Shown: positions 34,004-43,346, numbered from the stretch's first letter. The stretch is 64,000 bases of DNA from Cyclobacteriaceae bacterium (GCA_019694875.1 JAIBBC010000002.1:1141887-1205886); one strand, 5' to 3'. Numbers and translations are program-made. Notes: a model not told the origin generated them from the sequence alone.

Positions 34004-34801
34004 TTAAAAGACTTCAATTACAAAACTAAAGCTGTCGTTGCCGCGGTTTCGCATCATGGGCATCGGCCGATCGAACTTAACCTCGGGCGTTACTTCAATC
34101 ACCGTAAAGGTTTGTCCACCGATGGGTGGATTCTTTGGATCGAATGAGAGCCCATCGGTATTGGCGATTACCTCTTGTGGGAAAAAATAGATTTTGCTTC
34201 CAACGGAAATTTTCCCGGATAACGATATCTGATCGGTGTAGCGTACAGATGCCTGCTCAATCTTGCCATTATGCTCGGGCGTGAACGCACTTGGGTTGTC
34301 GCCATTCCTGGCGGATACAGTTGTCGTTGCCGGAGCTTGCTGCACGACTCCGTCACGCGTCACACTCAGCGTAGCCCAGTGCGCGCTCCACCAACCCAGT
34401 TCAATGGCACTTGCCTCTAAACTTCCGTTCTGATTATGAAGTGCAACTTCAGGTTTCCACCGGTTACGAATGCGGTAGAAGGATGTTCCTGCCACGGGCT
34501 CAAGCGCCCATTGTGCGCTCCACCATCCGGATTCAACATTGCCACTTTCGATCGAACCATTCTGAATGTGAAGAAACTCATTTCTCCACCGGTTCTTAAT
34601 CCGGTAGTAGCCTTCAACTGGTTCCAGAATCCACTGTGCACTCCACCATCCGGGTTGAATGGTACCCACAGCCGGGCTTGGTTCTTGTACGTGGATAAAT
34701 TCACTCGGTTTCCAGCGGCTTTGCAATTGGTAGAATTCCTGCGCATCCGCGGAAATGATCCCCAGGATCAGCATAAAAATGATTGGAAATATGATTCGCA
34801 T
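34004..34801 (-). CDS. Secreted protein with a ricin-like beta-trefoil domain
   Basis: About 265 aa from the ATG at 34801, which gives a signal peptide (IIFPIIFMLILGIISADA); an in-frame start at 34861 has none. Three about 46-residue repeats, each ending GWWSAQW or GWWSAHW (lobes near YRIKNRWRNEFLHIQNG and YRIRNRWKPEVALHNQNG), match the QxW pattern of one ricin-type trefoil. The C-terminal part (about 170-265) is a separate unknown domain ending in SFSFVIEVF. Likely binds sugars at the surface or in the periplasm. Confidence 0.75.
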   Translation of the reverse strand: MRIIFPIIFMLILGIISADAQEFYQLQSRWKPSEFIHVQEPSPAVGTIQPGWWSAQWILEPVEGYYRIKNRWRNEFLHIQNGSIESGNVESGWWSAQWALEPVAGTSFYRIRNRWKPEVALHNQNGSLEASAIELGWWSAHWATLSVTRDGVVQQAPATTTVSARNGDNPSAFTPEHNGKIEQASVRYTDQISLSGKISVGSKIYFFPQEVIANTDGLSFDPKNPPIGGQTFTVIEVTPEVKFDRPMPMMRNRGNDSFSFVIEVF

Positions 34802-34881
34802 GGAACTGAGTGGTTTAGAGGACGGGACTAATGGTTTACGAAGGTATAGCTTTTCAGACAACTCTCACGCACGGGGTGTTG

Positions 34882-36882
34882 CTAAGCAACCGGTAGCGTA
34901 AAATAGAAGGTCGAGCCTTTTCCTTCTTCGCTGTGAACTCCGATGTTGCCACGGTTTTTTTCAACAAAATCTTTACAGAGCACCAGTCCTAAACCAGTAC
35001 CTTTTTCATCGGCTGTGCCTTTTGTAGAATGCTTGGCATCAATGCGGAAAATCTTGTCGATTACTTCTTTGCTCATTCCAACGCCAGTGTCGGCAATGGA
35101 AACCAGTGCTTCATCAGCACTTGATTTCACAGAAAGCGTTATCGTACCTCCGGCCGGTGTAAACTTGATCGCATTGCTGATCAGGTTGCGGATAACTGTT
35201 GTAACGGAATTCTTGTGAGCCATCACGTTAGCGGGCTGTGGATCTTCGTAGTGTAACGTAATGCTTTTTGCTGCTGCCTGTGCCGTGAGAAGATCAATGT
35301 TTTCCTGCACGAGTTCAGAAAGATCGAACGCTGCCGGCTTAAATTCAATCGCTCCGGTTTGTGAGCGCGACCATTCGAGTAAGTTTTCCAACAAGGCAAA
35401 GAGATTCTTCAGCGATTTGTCGAGGTCTTTGGCCAGCGTTTGGATTTCCTCTTTACTCAAACTGTCGAAGTAGTTAATCAGCAATCCCGAAAAGGAAGTT
35501 AGCGAGTTTAATGGCCCTTTTAAATCATGGCTGATGATCGAGAAAAACTTGTCTTTCGTTGCATTCAATTGCTGCAACTGCACGTTCTGCTGCATGATTT
35601 TCTCATTTGCCGCTTGCAACACCAGGTTCGATTTCTGTTTGCTTCGATAGAGTGAAAATACCAAGGCAGCTACAATCAGTGTTAAACCGACAAGCGCAAA
35701 AAGCAAATACCGGGTTTGCCTTTCTTCCTGCAGTTGTTTTTCGTGTGCCAGCCGTTTTGCTTCCAGCTTGTCAATCGCCTGCTCTTTGGCTTCCAGCACC
35801 GAACTGTTTTCCATATCTAAAAGCTTGCGTTCATCCTTTTCGCGTTGGATCATAGACTCTATCCCAAAACTTTGTTCGCGGTATTGCAGCGCACGCTGAA
35901 ACTCTCCAAGCTCTTTGTAGCACTGGCTCAGGAAGTCGGCACTGATTTTCATCTGCTCCGGATTCTTTGCCTGCTGGGCTTTTTGAAGGCCGAGATCAAA
36001 ATTGGAAATAGCACGCTGATAGTTTTTTTGATGAAAGTAAAGCTTGCCTGCATTGTTGTACGAAATGGCAATGGCATGGTCGTCTTTTAATGCCTGACTG
36101 ATCTCCAGTGCAGCTACGTAATTCGCAAGCGCCCGGTCATCGTTCTTCATGTCGAGATACAAATCACCGATGGTATTCAGCGAAACAACTTCACCCGCTT
36201 TATCCTGCAACTTCCGTTTGAGCCTGAGTGCATCTTTGTGCCGCATCAGTGCTGAATCATAAGAGTTTCTTCGTGTATTCAGCACACCCAGGTAAAACAA
36301 GGCATCCGCTTCACGTTTTTCCTGTTTCGAGTCGCGCGCCAGTTGCAGTAATCTGCCATAGATATTCTGGGCTTCATCGGTACTGTCGGCATCGGTATAG
36401 ACACGACCGAGTTCATTTAACACCAACAGGCTTAGCGGATCATCTGCTTTTCGATCAACGGTTTGCGCTTTTGTAAGCAGGTCGATGGCTTTCGCATGAT
36501 TGCCGGCTTCCTCAAACACCCGTGCCATCGAAAGATAAATGAGTACTTGTTCTGCCTTCAGGTTGAGGGTATCGGCTTGCGCTTTCGCGGAGATGAAATA
36601 TTCGAGCGCTAGTTCATACTTGGATTCTTCTTGTTCTTTGGGATGGGTGAGGGTTATTAAACCCATCTTGATTTTACTGCGAACCTGCGCGGCACGGTCT
36701 TCCTGTTCCTGTGCATCCTGCGTTTCATCGTTGAATTTTTCTTTCCATTCGCTGAGCGAACCAGACGGCTTGCGGGAGAAGAATCCTTCAAACCACTCAA
36801 CATCTTTCTGACTGGCATTGTCCTGTGCGATGAGAGGCTGCAACAGGCAAACGCAAACCATGCATGCAAAAAATACCTTCAA
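34882..36882 (-). CDS. TPR-containing sensor histidine kinase (HisKA type)
   Basis: 666 aa. Signal peptide, TPR repeats (about 60-340; AIDLLTKAQTVDRKADDP, ALANYVAALEISQAL, YNNAGKLYFHQ), a coiled segment, one membrane helix (about 393-412; YLLFALVGLTLIVAALVFSLY), HisKA with the phospho-His in SIISHDLKGPLNSL (about 455), and HATPase_c (N-box LISNAIKF, DTGVGM, GTGLGLVLCKDFV) ending GKGSTFYFTLPVA. No receiver domain and no response regulator gene adjacent, so its partner is unknown. Confidence 0.93.
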   Translation of the reverse strand: MKVFFACMVCVCLLQPLIAQDNASQKDVEWFEGFFSRKPSGSLSEWKEKFNDETQDAQEQEDRAAQVRSKIKMGLITLTHPKEQEESKYELALEYFISAKAQADTLNLKAEQVLIYLSMARVFEEAGNHAKAIDLLTKAQTVDRKADDPLSLLVLNELGRVYTDADSTDEAQNIYGRLLQLARDSKQEKREADALFYLGVLNTRRNSYDSALMRHKDALRLKRKLQDKAGEVVSLNTIGDLYLDMKNDDRALANYVAALEISQALKDDHAIAISYNNAGKLYFHQKNYQRAISNFDLGLQKAQQAKNPEQMKISADFLSQCYKELGEFQRALQYREQSFGIESMIQREKDERKLLDMENSSVLEAKEQAIDKLEAKRLAHEKQLQEERQTRYLLFALVGLTLIVAALVFSLYRSKQKSNLVLQAANEKIMQQNVQLQQLNATKDKFFSIISHDLKGPLNSLTSFSGLLINYFDSLSKEEIQTLAKDLDKSLKNLFALLENLLEWSRSQTGAIEFKPAAFDLSELVQENIDLLTAQAAAKSITLHYEDPQPANVMAHKNSVTTVIRNLISNAIKFTPAGGTITLSVKSSADEALVSIADTGVGMSKEVIDKIFRIDAKHSTKGTADEKGTGLGLVLCKDFVEKNRGNIGVHSEEGKGSTFYFTLPVA

Positions 36883-36975
36883 ATGAGTACAGTTATGGTT
36901 ATTGTTTCAAAAGTCCTGAAAAGAATCAGTACCTGAAAACGAATGTGATGAAAAATATTACCTCATCCAAAGAGT

Positions 36976-37848
36976 TTAATGGGCAACCTGCCGGAGTTTT
37001 TTGAAGAATAGTCCGTGGGTAGGAGAGAAGACCATCGCAAGTCCGAAAATTATCCCGCTCATTGCAGCGATGGCACCGGCAATCGAACCATCAAGCCAAA
37101 CCGCGAAATAGTAACCCGTGAGCGAAGCAAGAACACCGGCAGTGCAAGCCAATGCGAGCATCCATTTGAAATTATCGGTAAGCAAATACGCAGTCGCGGC
37201 AGGGGCGATGAGCAACGCCACCACTAAAATAGCCCCGACCGATTCAAACGAAGAAACAGTTGTTACCGACACCGCGCTCATCAGCAGGTAATGCCAAAGT
37301 GATGTAGAGATTCCGATGGCACTCGCATAAGCCGGATCGAACGTAGTAAGGAAGAGTTCTTTATATCCGGTTACGATAAAAATGATGATTACTGTAAGCA
37401 CAAAACCCATTACATAAATTGCCTTCGGGCCAAGATTCGCTCCCGCAGGGGAAATGATTACATCAAGCGGAACATACGCGATCTCACCATACAATACGCA
37501 GTCCTGATCGAGATCAACCTTGCCGGCAAAAATCGAGATCAGCACAACTCCTACCGCAAACAACCAGGTAAACGTAACTCCGATGGCGGCATCGGTTTGA
37601 AGCCTTGCTTTTTTGTGAAAGAACTCAATCAGAAACGTAGTAAACACGCCAATCAATCCGGCCCCGATCAGCATCGTGACGGAGTCGCGGGAGCCTGAGA
37701 ATAAAAACGCCAGAACAATTCCGGGCAGCACGGCATGAGAGATAGCATCGCCAACCATCGCCATCCTCCGCAGAATAAGGAAACAACCGAGCAATGCGCA
37801 ACTCGATGCCACTAAGGAAGCCGTCAGGATGATGTAAAAATCATTCAT
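36976..37848 (-). CDS. Metal ABC transporter permease (Mn/Zn type)
   Basis: 290 aa from the ATG at 37848 (the frame extends to 37920). ABC-3 family with about 8-9 helices; the signature segment LRRMAMVGDAISHAVLPGIVLAFL holds the family's conserved GDAxxHAxLPG. Second permease of the importer; overlaps the end of the fused permease gene by 8 nt. With that protein it forms the heterodimeric membrane channel. Last gene of the operon. Confidence 0.93.
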   Translation of the reverse strand: MNDFYIILTASLVASSCALLGCFLILRRMAMVGDAISHAVLPGIVLAFLFSGSRDSVTMLIGAGLIGVFTTFLIEFFHKKARLQTDAAIGVTFTWLFAVGVVLISIFAGKVDLDQDCVLYGEIAYVPLDVIISPAGANLGPKAIYVMGFVLTVIIIFIVTGYKELFLTTFDPAYASAIGISTSLWHYLLMSAVSVTTVSSFESVGAILVVALLIAPAATAYLLTDNFKWMLALACTAGVLASLTGYYFAVWLDGSIAGAIAAMSGIIFGLAMVFSPTHGLFFKKLRQVAH

Positions 37849-39136
37849 GTTGATACGGGATTTTAGTCTGGTGTGGATCAAGCTTGGCGTATCCAAGTTG
37901 TTTTTCGAGTTCTGCCTCAAGTTCAGGCGTTAGCAGGTGTTCGATAGTCTCTGCATCTTCGTGAACATGATCGGGTGCGATCTTCATGTATGTGGTCAGA
38001 TACAACTCCCACAAGCGGTGGATTTTTACTACGCGCTGAGCTTTATTTTTTCCTTCTTCGGTAAGACTCCAGAGATTGCCCGTTTGCTCTACGTATCCCT
38101 GGTTCAGCAATCTCCGCAGAATGGACTGCAGCGTACTCTTTTCATATTTTCTTCTGCGGATAATCTCGTCAAGATGCCTGTGAATGAAAAAGTTCTTATT
38201 CTCTTCACCCAGTTGATACAGTACTTTTAACACGTTCTCGTTGTTGATTGTTTGGCGGATGTTGTTCTGTCGGATTAACCGGTATACAACGCCTCGTTTT
38301 GGTGCAAGGAAAAATGAGATAAAGGCAATCATCGAAATAACAATCACGATCCACGGACCGGTAGGCATGGCTGGGGCCACGAATGAAATGTAGGCTCCGG
38401 TCAATCCGCTGAATGCTCCGAACGCGGAGGCAAGTAAAACCATTACAACAATTTTGTCGGTCCAGAACCGGGCAGCAGCAGCCGGGGTAATCAGAATTGC
38501 AGCCATCAGCACCACTCCAACCGCCTGAATACCAATCACTACGGCTAACACAATCAACGATGTGAGGATCAATTCAAGTGCCCGTACCGGATATCCGATT
38601 GATTTGGCGTAAGCTTTATCAAAGGCCATCAAGGCAAACTCTTTGAACAAGACGTAAACCACCACCAGTAAAATCAGTGCCACAATCAGAAATGCAAACA
38701 GGTCGCTTCCTACTAATGCCGCTGCCTTTCCAAATAAAAAGTGGTCAAGCCCCGACTGTGATGCATTCCCAGACTTTTGGATAACTGTAAGCATCAGAAT
38801 TCCAATGCCGAAAAACACCGACAGCACAAGGCCGATGGCAGTATCTTCTTTTATTCGCGTCTTGCGATTGATGTATTCAACCACAATTAATGAAAGCCAG
38901 CCCGTGATAAATGCACCGACAATCAATACAAGCGGATTTTTTGTTCCGGCAACGATGAAACCAAGACAAATGCCCGGCAATACAGCGTGTGCGATTGCAT
39001 CACCGATCAGCGACCGTTTATTTAAGAACGTGAACGTGCCGACAATGGCGGAGCTGGCCGTAAGCAGCACCGACCCAAGCACAACGTACCGGATGTTTGG
39101 ATCAGCAAACGAAAAAAATTCTGCCAGCGAGTTCAT
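37841..39136 (-). CDS. Metal ABC permease fused to a DtxR-like metalloregulator domain
   Basis: 431 aa. Residues 1-280: ABC-3 permease (GDAIAHAVLPGICLGF signature). Residues about 300-431: winged HTH (NNENVLKVLYQLGE, LQSILRRLLNQGYVEQ, WSLTEEGKNKAQRVV) followed by a DtxR dimerisation/metal domain (HRLWELYLTTYMKI, HEDAETIEH, DPHQTKIP). The H and E ligand positions typical of DtxR/MntR (HRLWE, HExxExIEH) are kept. A standalone DtxR (41521-42180) also exists in the operon. So the permease itself may sense metal in the cytoplasm; whether the domain binds DNA is unknown. Overlaps both neighbours. Confidence 0.92.
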   Translation of the reverse strand: MNSLAEFFSFADPNIRYVVLGSVLLTASSAIVGTFTFLNKRSLIGDAIAHAVLPGICLGFIVAGTKNPLVLIVGAFITGWLSLIVVEYINRKTRIKEDTAIGLVLSVFFGIGILMLTVIQKSGNASQSGLDHFLFGKAAALVGSDLFAFLIVALILLVVVYVLFKEFALMAFDKAYAKSIGYPVRALELILTSLIVLAVVIGIQAVGVVLMAAILITPAAAARFWTDKIVVMVLLASAFGAFSGLTGAYISFVAPAMPTGPWIVIVISMIAFISFFLAPKRGVVYRLIRQNNIRQTINNENVLKVLYQLGEENKNFFIHRHLDEIIRRRKYEKSTLQSILRRLLNQGYVEQTGNLWSLTEEGKNKAQRVVKIHRLWELYLTTYMKIAPDHVHEDAETIEHLLTPELEAELEKQLGYAKLDPHQTKIPYQHE

Positions 39137-39927
39137 ATTCTTTTTTCGCGTTGCGGGAAGTTCTCTCTTCGAATCAGGTCGCCTACATCGGCCAGCAATG
39201 TAAGTTTGCCGCCATAAGTTTCCTGAAGGTTCTCCTGCGTAAATGTTTCAGCCGTTGGCCCGCTTGCAATCAGTCGCGTGTTAAGCATGATCACCCAATC
39301 GAAATAATTTGTAACGGACTGGAGGTCGTGATGTACCACAATCACTGTCTTACCGGATTGTGCCATCGTCCGCAACAGCGTGATAATTGTTTTTTCAGTG
39401 GCAGCATCAACGCCTGCAAAAGGTTCATCCATGAAATAAACGTCTGCCTGTTGCGCAAGCGCGCGCGCCAGGAACGTCCGTTGCTGTTGCCCTCCGGAAA
39501 GCTGAGATATCTGCCGATTGGCAAACGCCTCCATGCCAACTTTACGTAAACAATCCAGTGCAACATCGCGATCGGCTTTCCGCGGGCGTTTGAACAGCCC
39601 GAGCCTGGAATAACGGCCCATCAACACAACGTCCATCACGGAAGCTGGGAAGTCCCAGTCGACCGATTCGCGTTGCGGAACATAACTGATCTTGTTCCTG
39701 ACATCATTAAGCGACTGGTCGAACAGTTTTGTATAGCCGCTGCTCAGCGGAAGCAGACCCATGATCGATTTGATGAGCGTTGACTTTCCGGCACCGTTCG
39801 GCCCGACAATGCCCACGATTTTTCCTTGCGGGATAACCAGATCGATATTCCACAACACCGGTTTGCGATCGAATGCAACCGTTAAGTCATGAACCTCCAG
39901 TGCGGGAACGTTAGTTTCAGGTGCCAT
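39133..39927 (-). CDS. Metal ABC transporter ATPase
   Basis: 264 aa. Walker A GPNGAGKSTLIKS, signature LSGGQQQR, Walker B VYFMDEPFAGVD, H-loop VVHHDLQ. ZnuC/MntA-like ABC ATPase driving metal import through the two permeases encoded downstream. Overlaps the next permease gene by 4 nt and the HAD gene by 11 nt. Confidence 0.95.
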   Translation of the reverse strand: MAPETNVPALEVHDLTVAFDRKPVLWNIDLVIPQGKIVGIVGPNGAGKSTLIKSIMGLLPLSSGYTKLFDQSLNDVRNKISYVPQRESVDWDFPASVMDVVLMGRYSRLGLFKRPRKADRDVALDCLRKVGMEAFANRQISQLSGGQQQRTFLARALAQQADVYFMDEPFAGVDAATEKTIITLLRTMAQSGKTVIVVHHDLQSVTNYFDWVIMLNTRLIASGPTAETFTQENLQETYGGKLTLLADVGDLIRRENFPQREKRI

Positions 39928-40591
39928 ATTTCATTGGCTTAAAAATGTTTGACAAGTCGTTCAGGGTTATCGTTGAAAAATCAGGCGCGGTAAAATCAGC
40001 TTTCGAAAGCTCGGCATCCGAGTGCGTTGTAGTAATGCCGATCACTTTGCAGCCTGCCCGTTTACCCGCTTCAACACCTGATAGTGAATCTTCAATCACA
40101 ATACATTCAGCAGGATCGAAATTCAGCGCTTTCGCAGCCTTGAGGTAAATTTCAGGATCAGGTTTTCCGATCGTAACAGCACGCTCGTCCAGCACGGCAT
40201 CGAAATACTTTTCAATACCGGTGTGCTCAAACACAAAGTCAACATTGGCGCGCGGTGCGGATGTGCCAATTGCCATCGGAATACCACTTGTCTTTAACAA
40301 ATCGAGGAAAGCAGAGAGACCCTTTAACAGTCGCACATCAGGTTTATAAATCGTACGGAACAAAAGCTCCTTTTCATCGGCATATACCCGCAATTGGTCA
40401 TCTGGTAAACCCTCACCGAATAAATGGCGAATCCATTCCCTGTTTGTGCGACCCCAGATGTAACGCTTCATTTCTTCATCCGAGAGGTGTTTATCGTATT
40501 TATTGCAAAACTGTACGATTGCTTTTTTGTGCGCAGGATTGCTGTCGATAATAACCCCGTCCATATCAAATAAAACTGCAAATTTCTTCAT
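39917..40591 (-). CDS. HAD-superfamily phosphatase (beta-PGM-like)
   Basis: 224 aa. HAD motif I FDMDGVIIDS (D9, D11 nucleophile and acid/base), motif II MAIGTSA, motif III/IV IGKPDPEIYLKAAKAL and VIEDSLSGVEAGKRAG. Cap domain of helical subclass I. Dephosphorylates or mutates a phosphosugar, with Mg2+ (often Mn2+) as cofactor. Placed between the ATPase and binding protein genes of the metal importer, which is unusual; it may use the imported metal. Starts right after the binding-protein stop. Confidence 0.93.
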   Translation of the reverse strand: MKKFAVLFDMDGVIIDSNPAHKKAIVQFCNKYDKHLSDEEMKRYIWGRTNREWIRHLFGEGLPDDQLRVYADEKELLFRTIYKPDVRLLKGLSAFLDLLKTSGIPMAIGTSAPRANVDFVFEHTGIEKYFDAVLDERAVTIGKPDPEIYLKAAKALNFDPAECIVIEDSLSGVEAGKRAGCKVIGITTTHSDAELSKADFTAPDFSTITLNDLSNIFKPMKYGT

Positions 40592-41524
40592 CTATTTCAG
40601 TGCGGTTACAATGGTGTTTACGTTGGCACTTACCATGCCCAAATAATTGCCGGACGGTGTTCCTTCTGCGCCCATGGCATCGGAATACAAACTGCCACCA
40701 ATCTTTACCTGCCAGCCTTTCTGGTTGCATCCTTCAACCACCGCGTTAATCGATTTCTGTGAAACCGATGTCTCTACGAAAATGGCTTTGATCTTTCGTG
40801 AGATAATGAAGTTTACCAGATCAGTAACGTCCTTCAAACCAAACTCCGATACGGTTGAAATACCCTGCAAACCCCGGACTTCAATTCCGTAAGCATCCCC
40901 AAAATATCCGAAGGCATCGTGGGCCGTAATCAAAACACGTTGTTCGGCTGGTATTTGCTGCAGCTGCTCGTTTACTGAGTTGTGAAGCGAATCCATCTGC
41001 TTCAGGTATGCGCTGGCATTCTGCGTGTATAAGTCCGCGGATGCTGAATCATATTCAATCATAAAACCTTTAACAGCTTTCACGGCTTCTTCCCAAAGGT
41101 TAACATTAAACCAGATATGAGGATCGTGTGTATCAGCAAAACCCGGAATAGTCCTTAACCGCGACTCCGGAATGTCTTTTGATACCGCAATTACAGGTTT
41201 CAATCGTCCGAGCTTTTCGAACACTTCACCCATTTTTCCTTCCAGGTGAAGCCCATTATAGAAGACTATGTCGGCAGACGTAAGTTTTTCAAGGTCGCCT
41301 TGAGTTGCTTTATACAAGTGCGGGTCTACACCCGGACCCATCAACGCGATTACTTCTGCTTTGTCGCCCGTTACATGCTCAACTGCATCTTTAATCATGC
41401 CGGTAGTAGTGACAATCCTGATTTTTTTGTTCCCGGTAAACGAGTCTTTTTTGCCGGAACATGATCCCAAAACGGTGGCCGTAATAAAACTGAGCAAGAA
41501 TATTTTATAAAACGATTTTGTCAT
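40592..41524 (-). CDS. Metal-binding lipoprotein of the ABC importer (TroA/ZnuA type)
   Basis: 310 aa. Lipobox TVLGSC, then two lobes joined by a long helix. Metal-ligand His are seen in GPGVDPHLYKAT, DTHDPHIWFNV and TAHDAFGYFG, with a C-terminal Asp in LYSDAMG. The ligand set (H, H, H, D) fits Mn/Zn/Fe binding. Overlaps the dtxR stop by 4 nt, so the two are coupled. Confidence 0.94.
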   Translation of the reverse strand: MTKSFYKIFLLSFITATVLGSCSGKKDSFTGNKKIRIVTTTGMIKDAVEHVTGDKAEVIALMGPGVDPHLYKATQGDLEKLTSADIVFYNGLHLEGKMGEVFEKLGRLKPVIAVSKDIPESRLRTIPGFADTHDPHIWFNVNLWEEAVKAVKGFMIEYDSASADLYTQNASAYLKQMDSLHNSVNEQLQQIPAEQRVLITAHDAFGYFGDAYGIEVRGLQGISTVSEFGLKDVTDLVNFIISRKIKAIFVETSVSQKSINAVVEGCNQKGWQVKIGGSLYSDAMGAEGTPSGNYLGMVSANVNTIVTALK

Positions 41525-42180
41525 GGAGTTACGAGGATATTTTGAGACGCTTCTTTCGATACAAATACTTTCTTCTTACCGTCAATCATAATTTCAATAG
41601 AGCCGTCAAACTCCGCTTTATCGAGAATTGAAAGTTTAGCCCCGATGTACACGCCAATCTTGCTCAGGTATTGAAGGAACGAAGAACTTTCTTTTACATT
41701 CACCGCCAATACGGTGACCGTTTTTTTTGCAGCGATGTCACCTAATGGAACTTGCTGACCGGTATGAATTTTTCCGTTTTTATCGGGAATAGGATGCCCA
41801 TGCGGATCAGCTATCGGAAAGTTTAAAAGTTCATCCAGCTTTTCAATCAGCAGGGGCGACTGAATATGTTCAAGCTGTTCAGCAACTTCGTGCACCTGAT
41901 CCCAATGGAAATTCAGCTTCTGCACTAAAAATGTCTCCCAAAGCCGGTGCTTGCGGATAATTGTAAGCGCATCGGTTTTACCTTGTTTGGTTATGGTTAC
42001 TCCATAATACTTCTCGTACGTAATGAGCTTTTTCGCAGAAAGCTTTTTCACCATGTCGGTTACAGAAGCCGGTTTGGTGCTCATCGCGTCAGCCACCTCG
42101 TTGGTTAACACCGATTTGGTTCCGCCATCGGACAGATGGTAGATGGCTTTCAGGTAGTTTTCTTCGGTCAGACTAAGCAT
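41521..42180 (-). CDS. DtxR/MntR family metal-dependent repressor
   Basis: 219 aa. N-terminal winged HTH (about 1-65; TEENYLKAIYHLSD, SVLTNEVADAM, ASVTDMVKKLSAKKLITYEK), dimerisation/metal domain (HRLWETFLVQKL, HEVAEQLEH, DPHGHPIP), and a C-terminal FeoA-like SH3 domain (about 150-219). Represses with bound Mn or Fe. It heads the importer operon; the palindrome 33-48 nt upstream is its likely operator, so it is autoregulated. Confidence 0.93.
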   Translation of the reverse strand: MLSLTEENYLKAIYHLSDGGTKSVLTNEVADAMSTKPASVTDMVKKLSAKKLITYEKYYGVTITKQGKTDALTIIRKHRLWETFLVQKLNFHWDQVHEVAEQLEHIQSPLLIEKLDELLNFPIADPHGHPIPDKNGKIHTGQQVPLGDIAAKKTVTVLAVNVKESSSFLQYLSKIGVYIGAKLSILDKAEFDGSIEIMIDGKKKVFVSKEASQNILVTP

Positions 42181-42212
42181 ACGAATTCTTAACGTCTGCC
42201 AAAGTTAAAAAA

Positions 42213-42228
42213 TTTAGACGAGTCTAAA
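42213..42228. promoter_or_regulatory. DtxR-type operator of the metal importer operon
   Basis: TTTAGAC-GA-GTCTAAA: perfect 7-bp arms with a 2-bp centre, the size and shape of DtxR/MntR boxes (TTAGGCTAGCCTAA type). Lies 33-48 nt before the dtxR start, within an A+T-rich promoter stretch. It can silence the whole unit 42180-36976. Confidence 0.8.
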
Positions 42229-42248
42229 AAATTATTTAAGCTAACATT

Positions 42249-43346
42249 TCAGCGCTTGAGCGCGGCAAGAAGCGCCCCGGTTTGCGAGTCCCAGTATATG
42301 CTGTCTTCGCAATCGAATGTAAACGTGTCACTGTTCAAAGCTTGATGAATGGCTGCAACATCCCGATTGAAGACAACACCTGCATGGTAGTTGTTAACCA
42401 ACTCGTGCGATGGTTCGTTGTGAGAAATCACGATGGGCAGGTGTAAGGCGAGATATTCGTAAAGTTTGGTCGGGATTGAACTTTCCGTTGCCGGATTTGA
42501 TGGATAGATAATAATTCCGGTACCCGCCCGACTAACCGCTTCAAGAATCTTACTGTGTGCTACCAGTTTATTACCGCCAATCAGCTTGATAAAGTCGAGT
42601 CCATCAATTTCCAACAGTATCCTTTGTTCAACCTCCGGTAAAGCCGCATAACCAATAATCGTTAGTGTGTATTGCGCATCAAATTTGTGAAGGTTTTTCG
42701 CCAGTTGGATTGCCTCAAACACGCCCGTAGTAGGCGCCAACGTTCCGCTGAAAAGCAGATTGTAGCGCGGGCCGTGCTTGGATGTTCCGTATTGTTCTGC
42801 AATTTTCCGCGGGAGTTTATTTTCAACAATCAAGGGCTGTCGTACGAATTTCAGCTCAGCCGCATAGCCTTTTTCGGCAAGCAGAAACTGGTTAACGAAG
42901 CGTGAGAAGATAACTTCTGTAAAACGTACAATACTGGCCAGGAAGGTCCGCATGAGCCGGGGATACGTGTTTGTAAAGCGGATGGTGCGGTAGTAATTTT
43001 CGAGTAGATCGTACACAACCTTGCGTCTGTATAGCAATGCATTGAGTACTGTAATAAATAGCAATTCCGGTGTGTTGATGATCACTGTTTCCGGCTTGAT
43101 CTGATTTATTTTCCGGAAGATGATCCAGGGGATCAGCAATCTTTTGAAGCTGATCCTGTTAAAACCGGGCAAAGGCAGGATGGTAATCCCGCGCGCAACT
43201 GCCTGATTGTTTGACGGATATCCGATAATGAAAACTTCATAACCTTCTTCAGCCAAAGTTGCCCCGATTTTCTCGAACATGCGCGTCTCATCCACGGGTT
43301 TGAGAACCGAGGCCAGAAGAACTCGTCTTTTTATTTCGTTCGACAA
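42249..43346 (-). CDS. Glycosyltransferase (GT4-like)
   Basis: 365 aa, GT-B fold. Acceptor-half helices near FKRLLIPWIIFRKINQIKPE and NTPELLFITVLNALL; the donor-half motif LLFSGTLAPTTGVFEAIQLAKNL and the nucleotide-sugar segment AGTGIIIYPSNPATESSIPTKLYEYLALHLPIV (E after P-A-T). No membrane helices of note. Acceptor and sugar unknown. Transcribed away from dapD across a 34-nt gap. Confidence 0.85.
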   Translation of the reverse strand: MSNEIKRRVLLASVLKPVDETRMFEKIGATLAEEGYEVFIIGYPSNNQAVARGITILPLPGFNRISFKRLLIPWIIFRKINQIKPETVIINTPELLFITVLNALLYRRKVVYDLLENYYRTIRFTNTYPRLMRTFLASIVRFTEVIFSRFVNQFLLAEKGYAAELKFVRQPLIVENKLPRKIAEQYGTSKHGPRYNLLFSGTLAPTTGVFEAIQLAKNLHKFDAQYTLTIIGYAALPEVEQRILLEIDGLDFIKLIGGNKLVAHSKILEAVSRAGTGIIIYPSNPATESSIPTKLYEYLALHLPIVISHNEPSHELVNNYHAGVVFNRDVAAIHQALNSDTFTFDCEDSIYWDSQTGALLAALKR

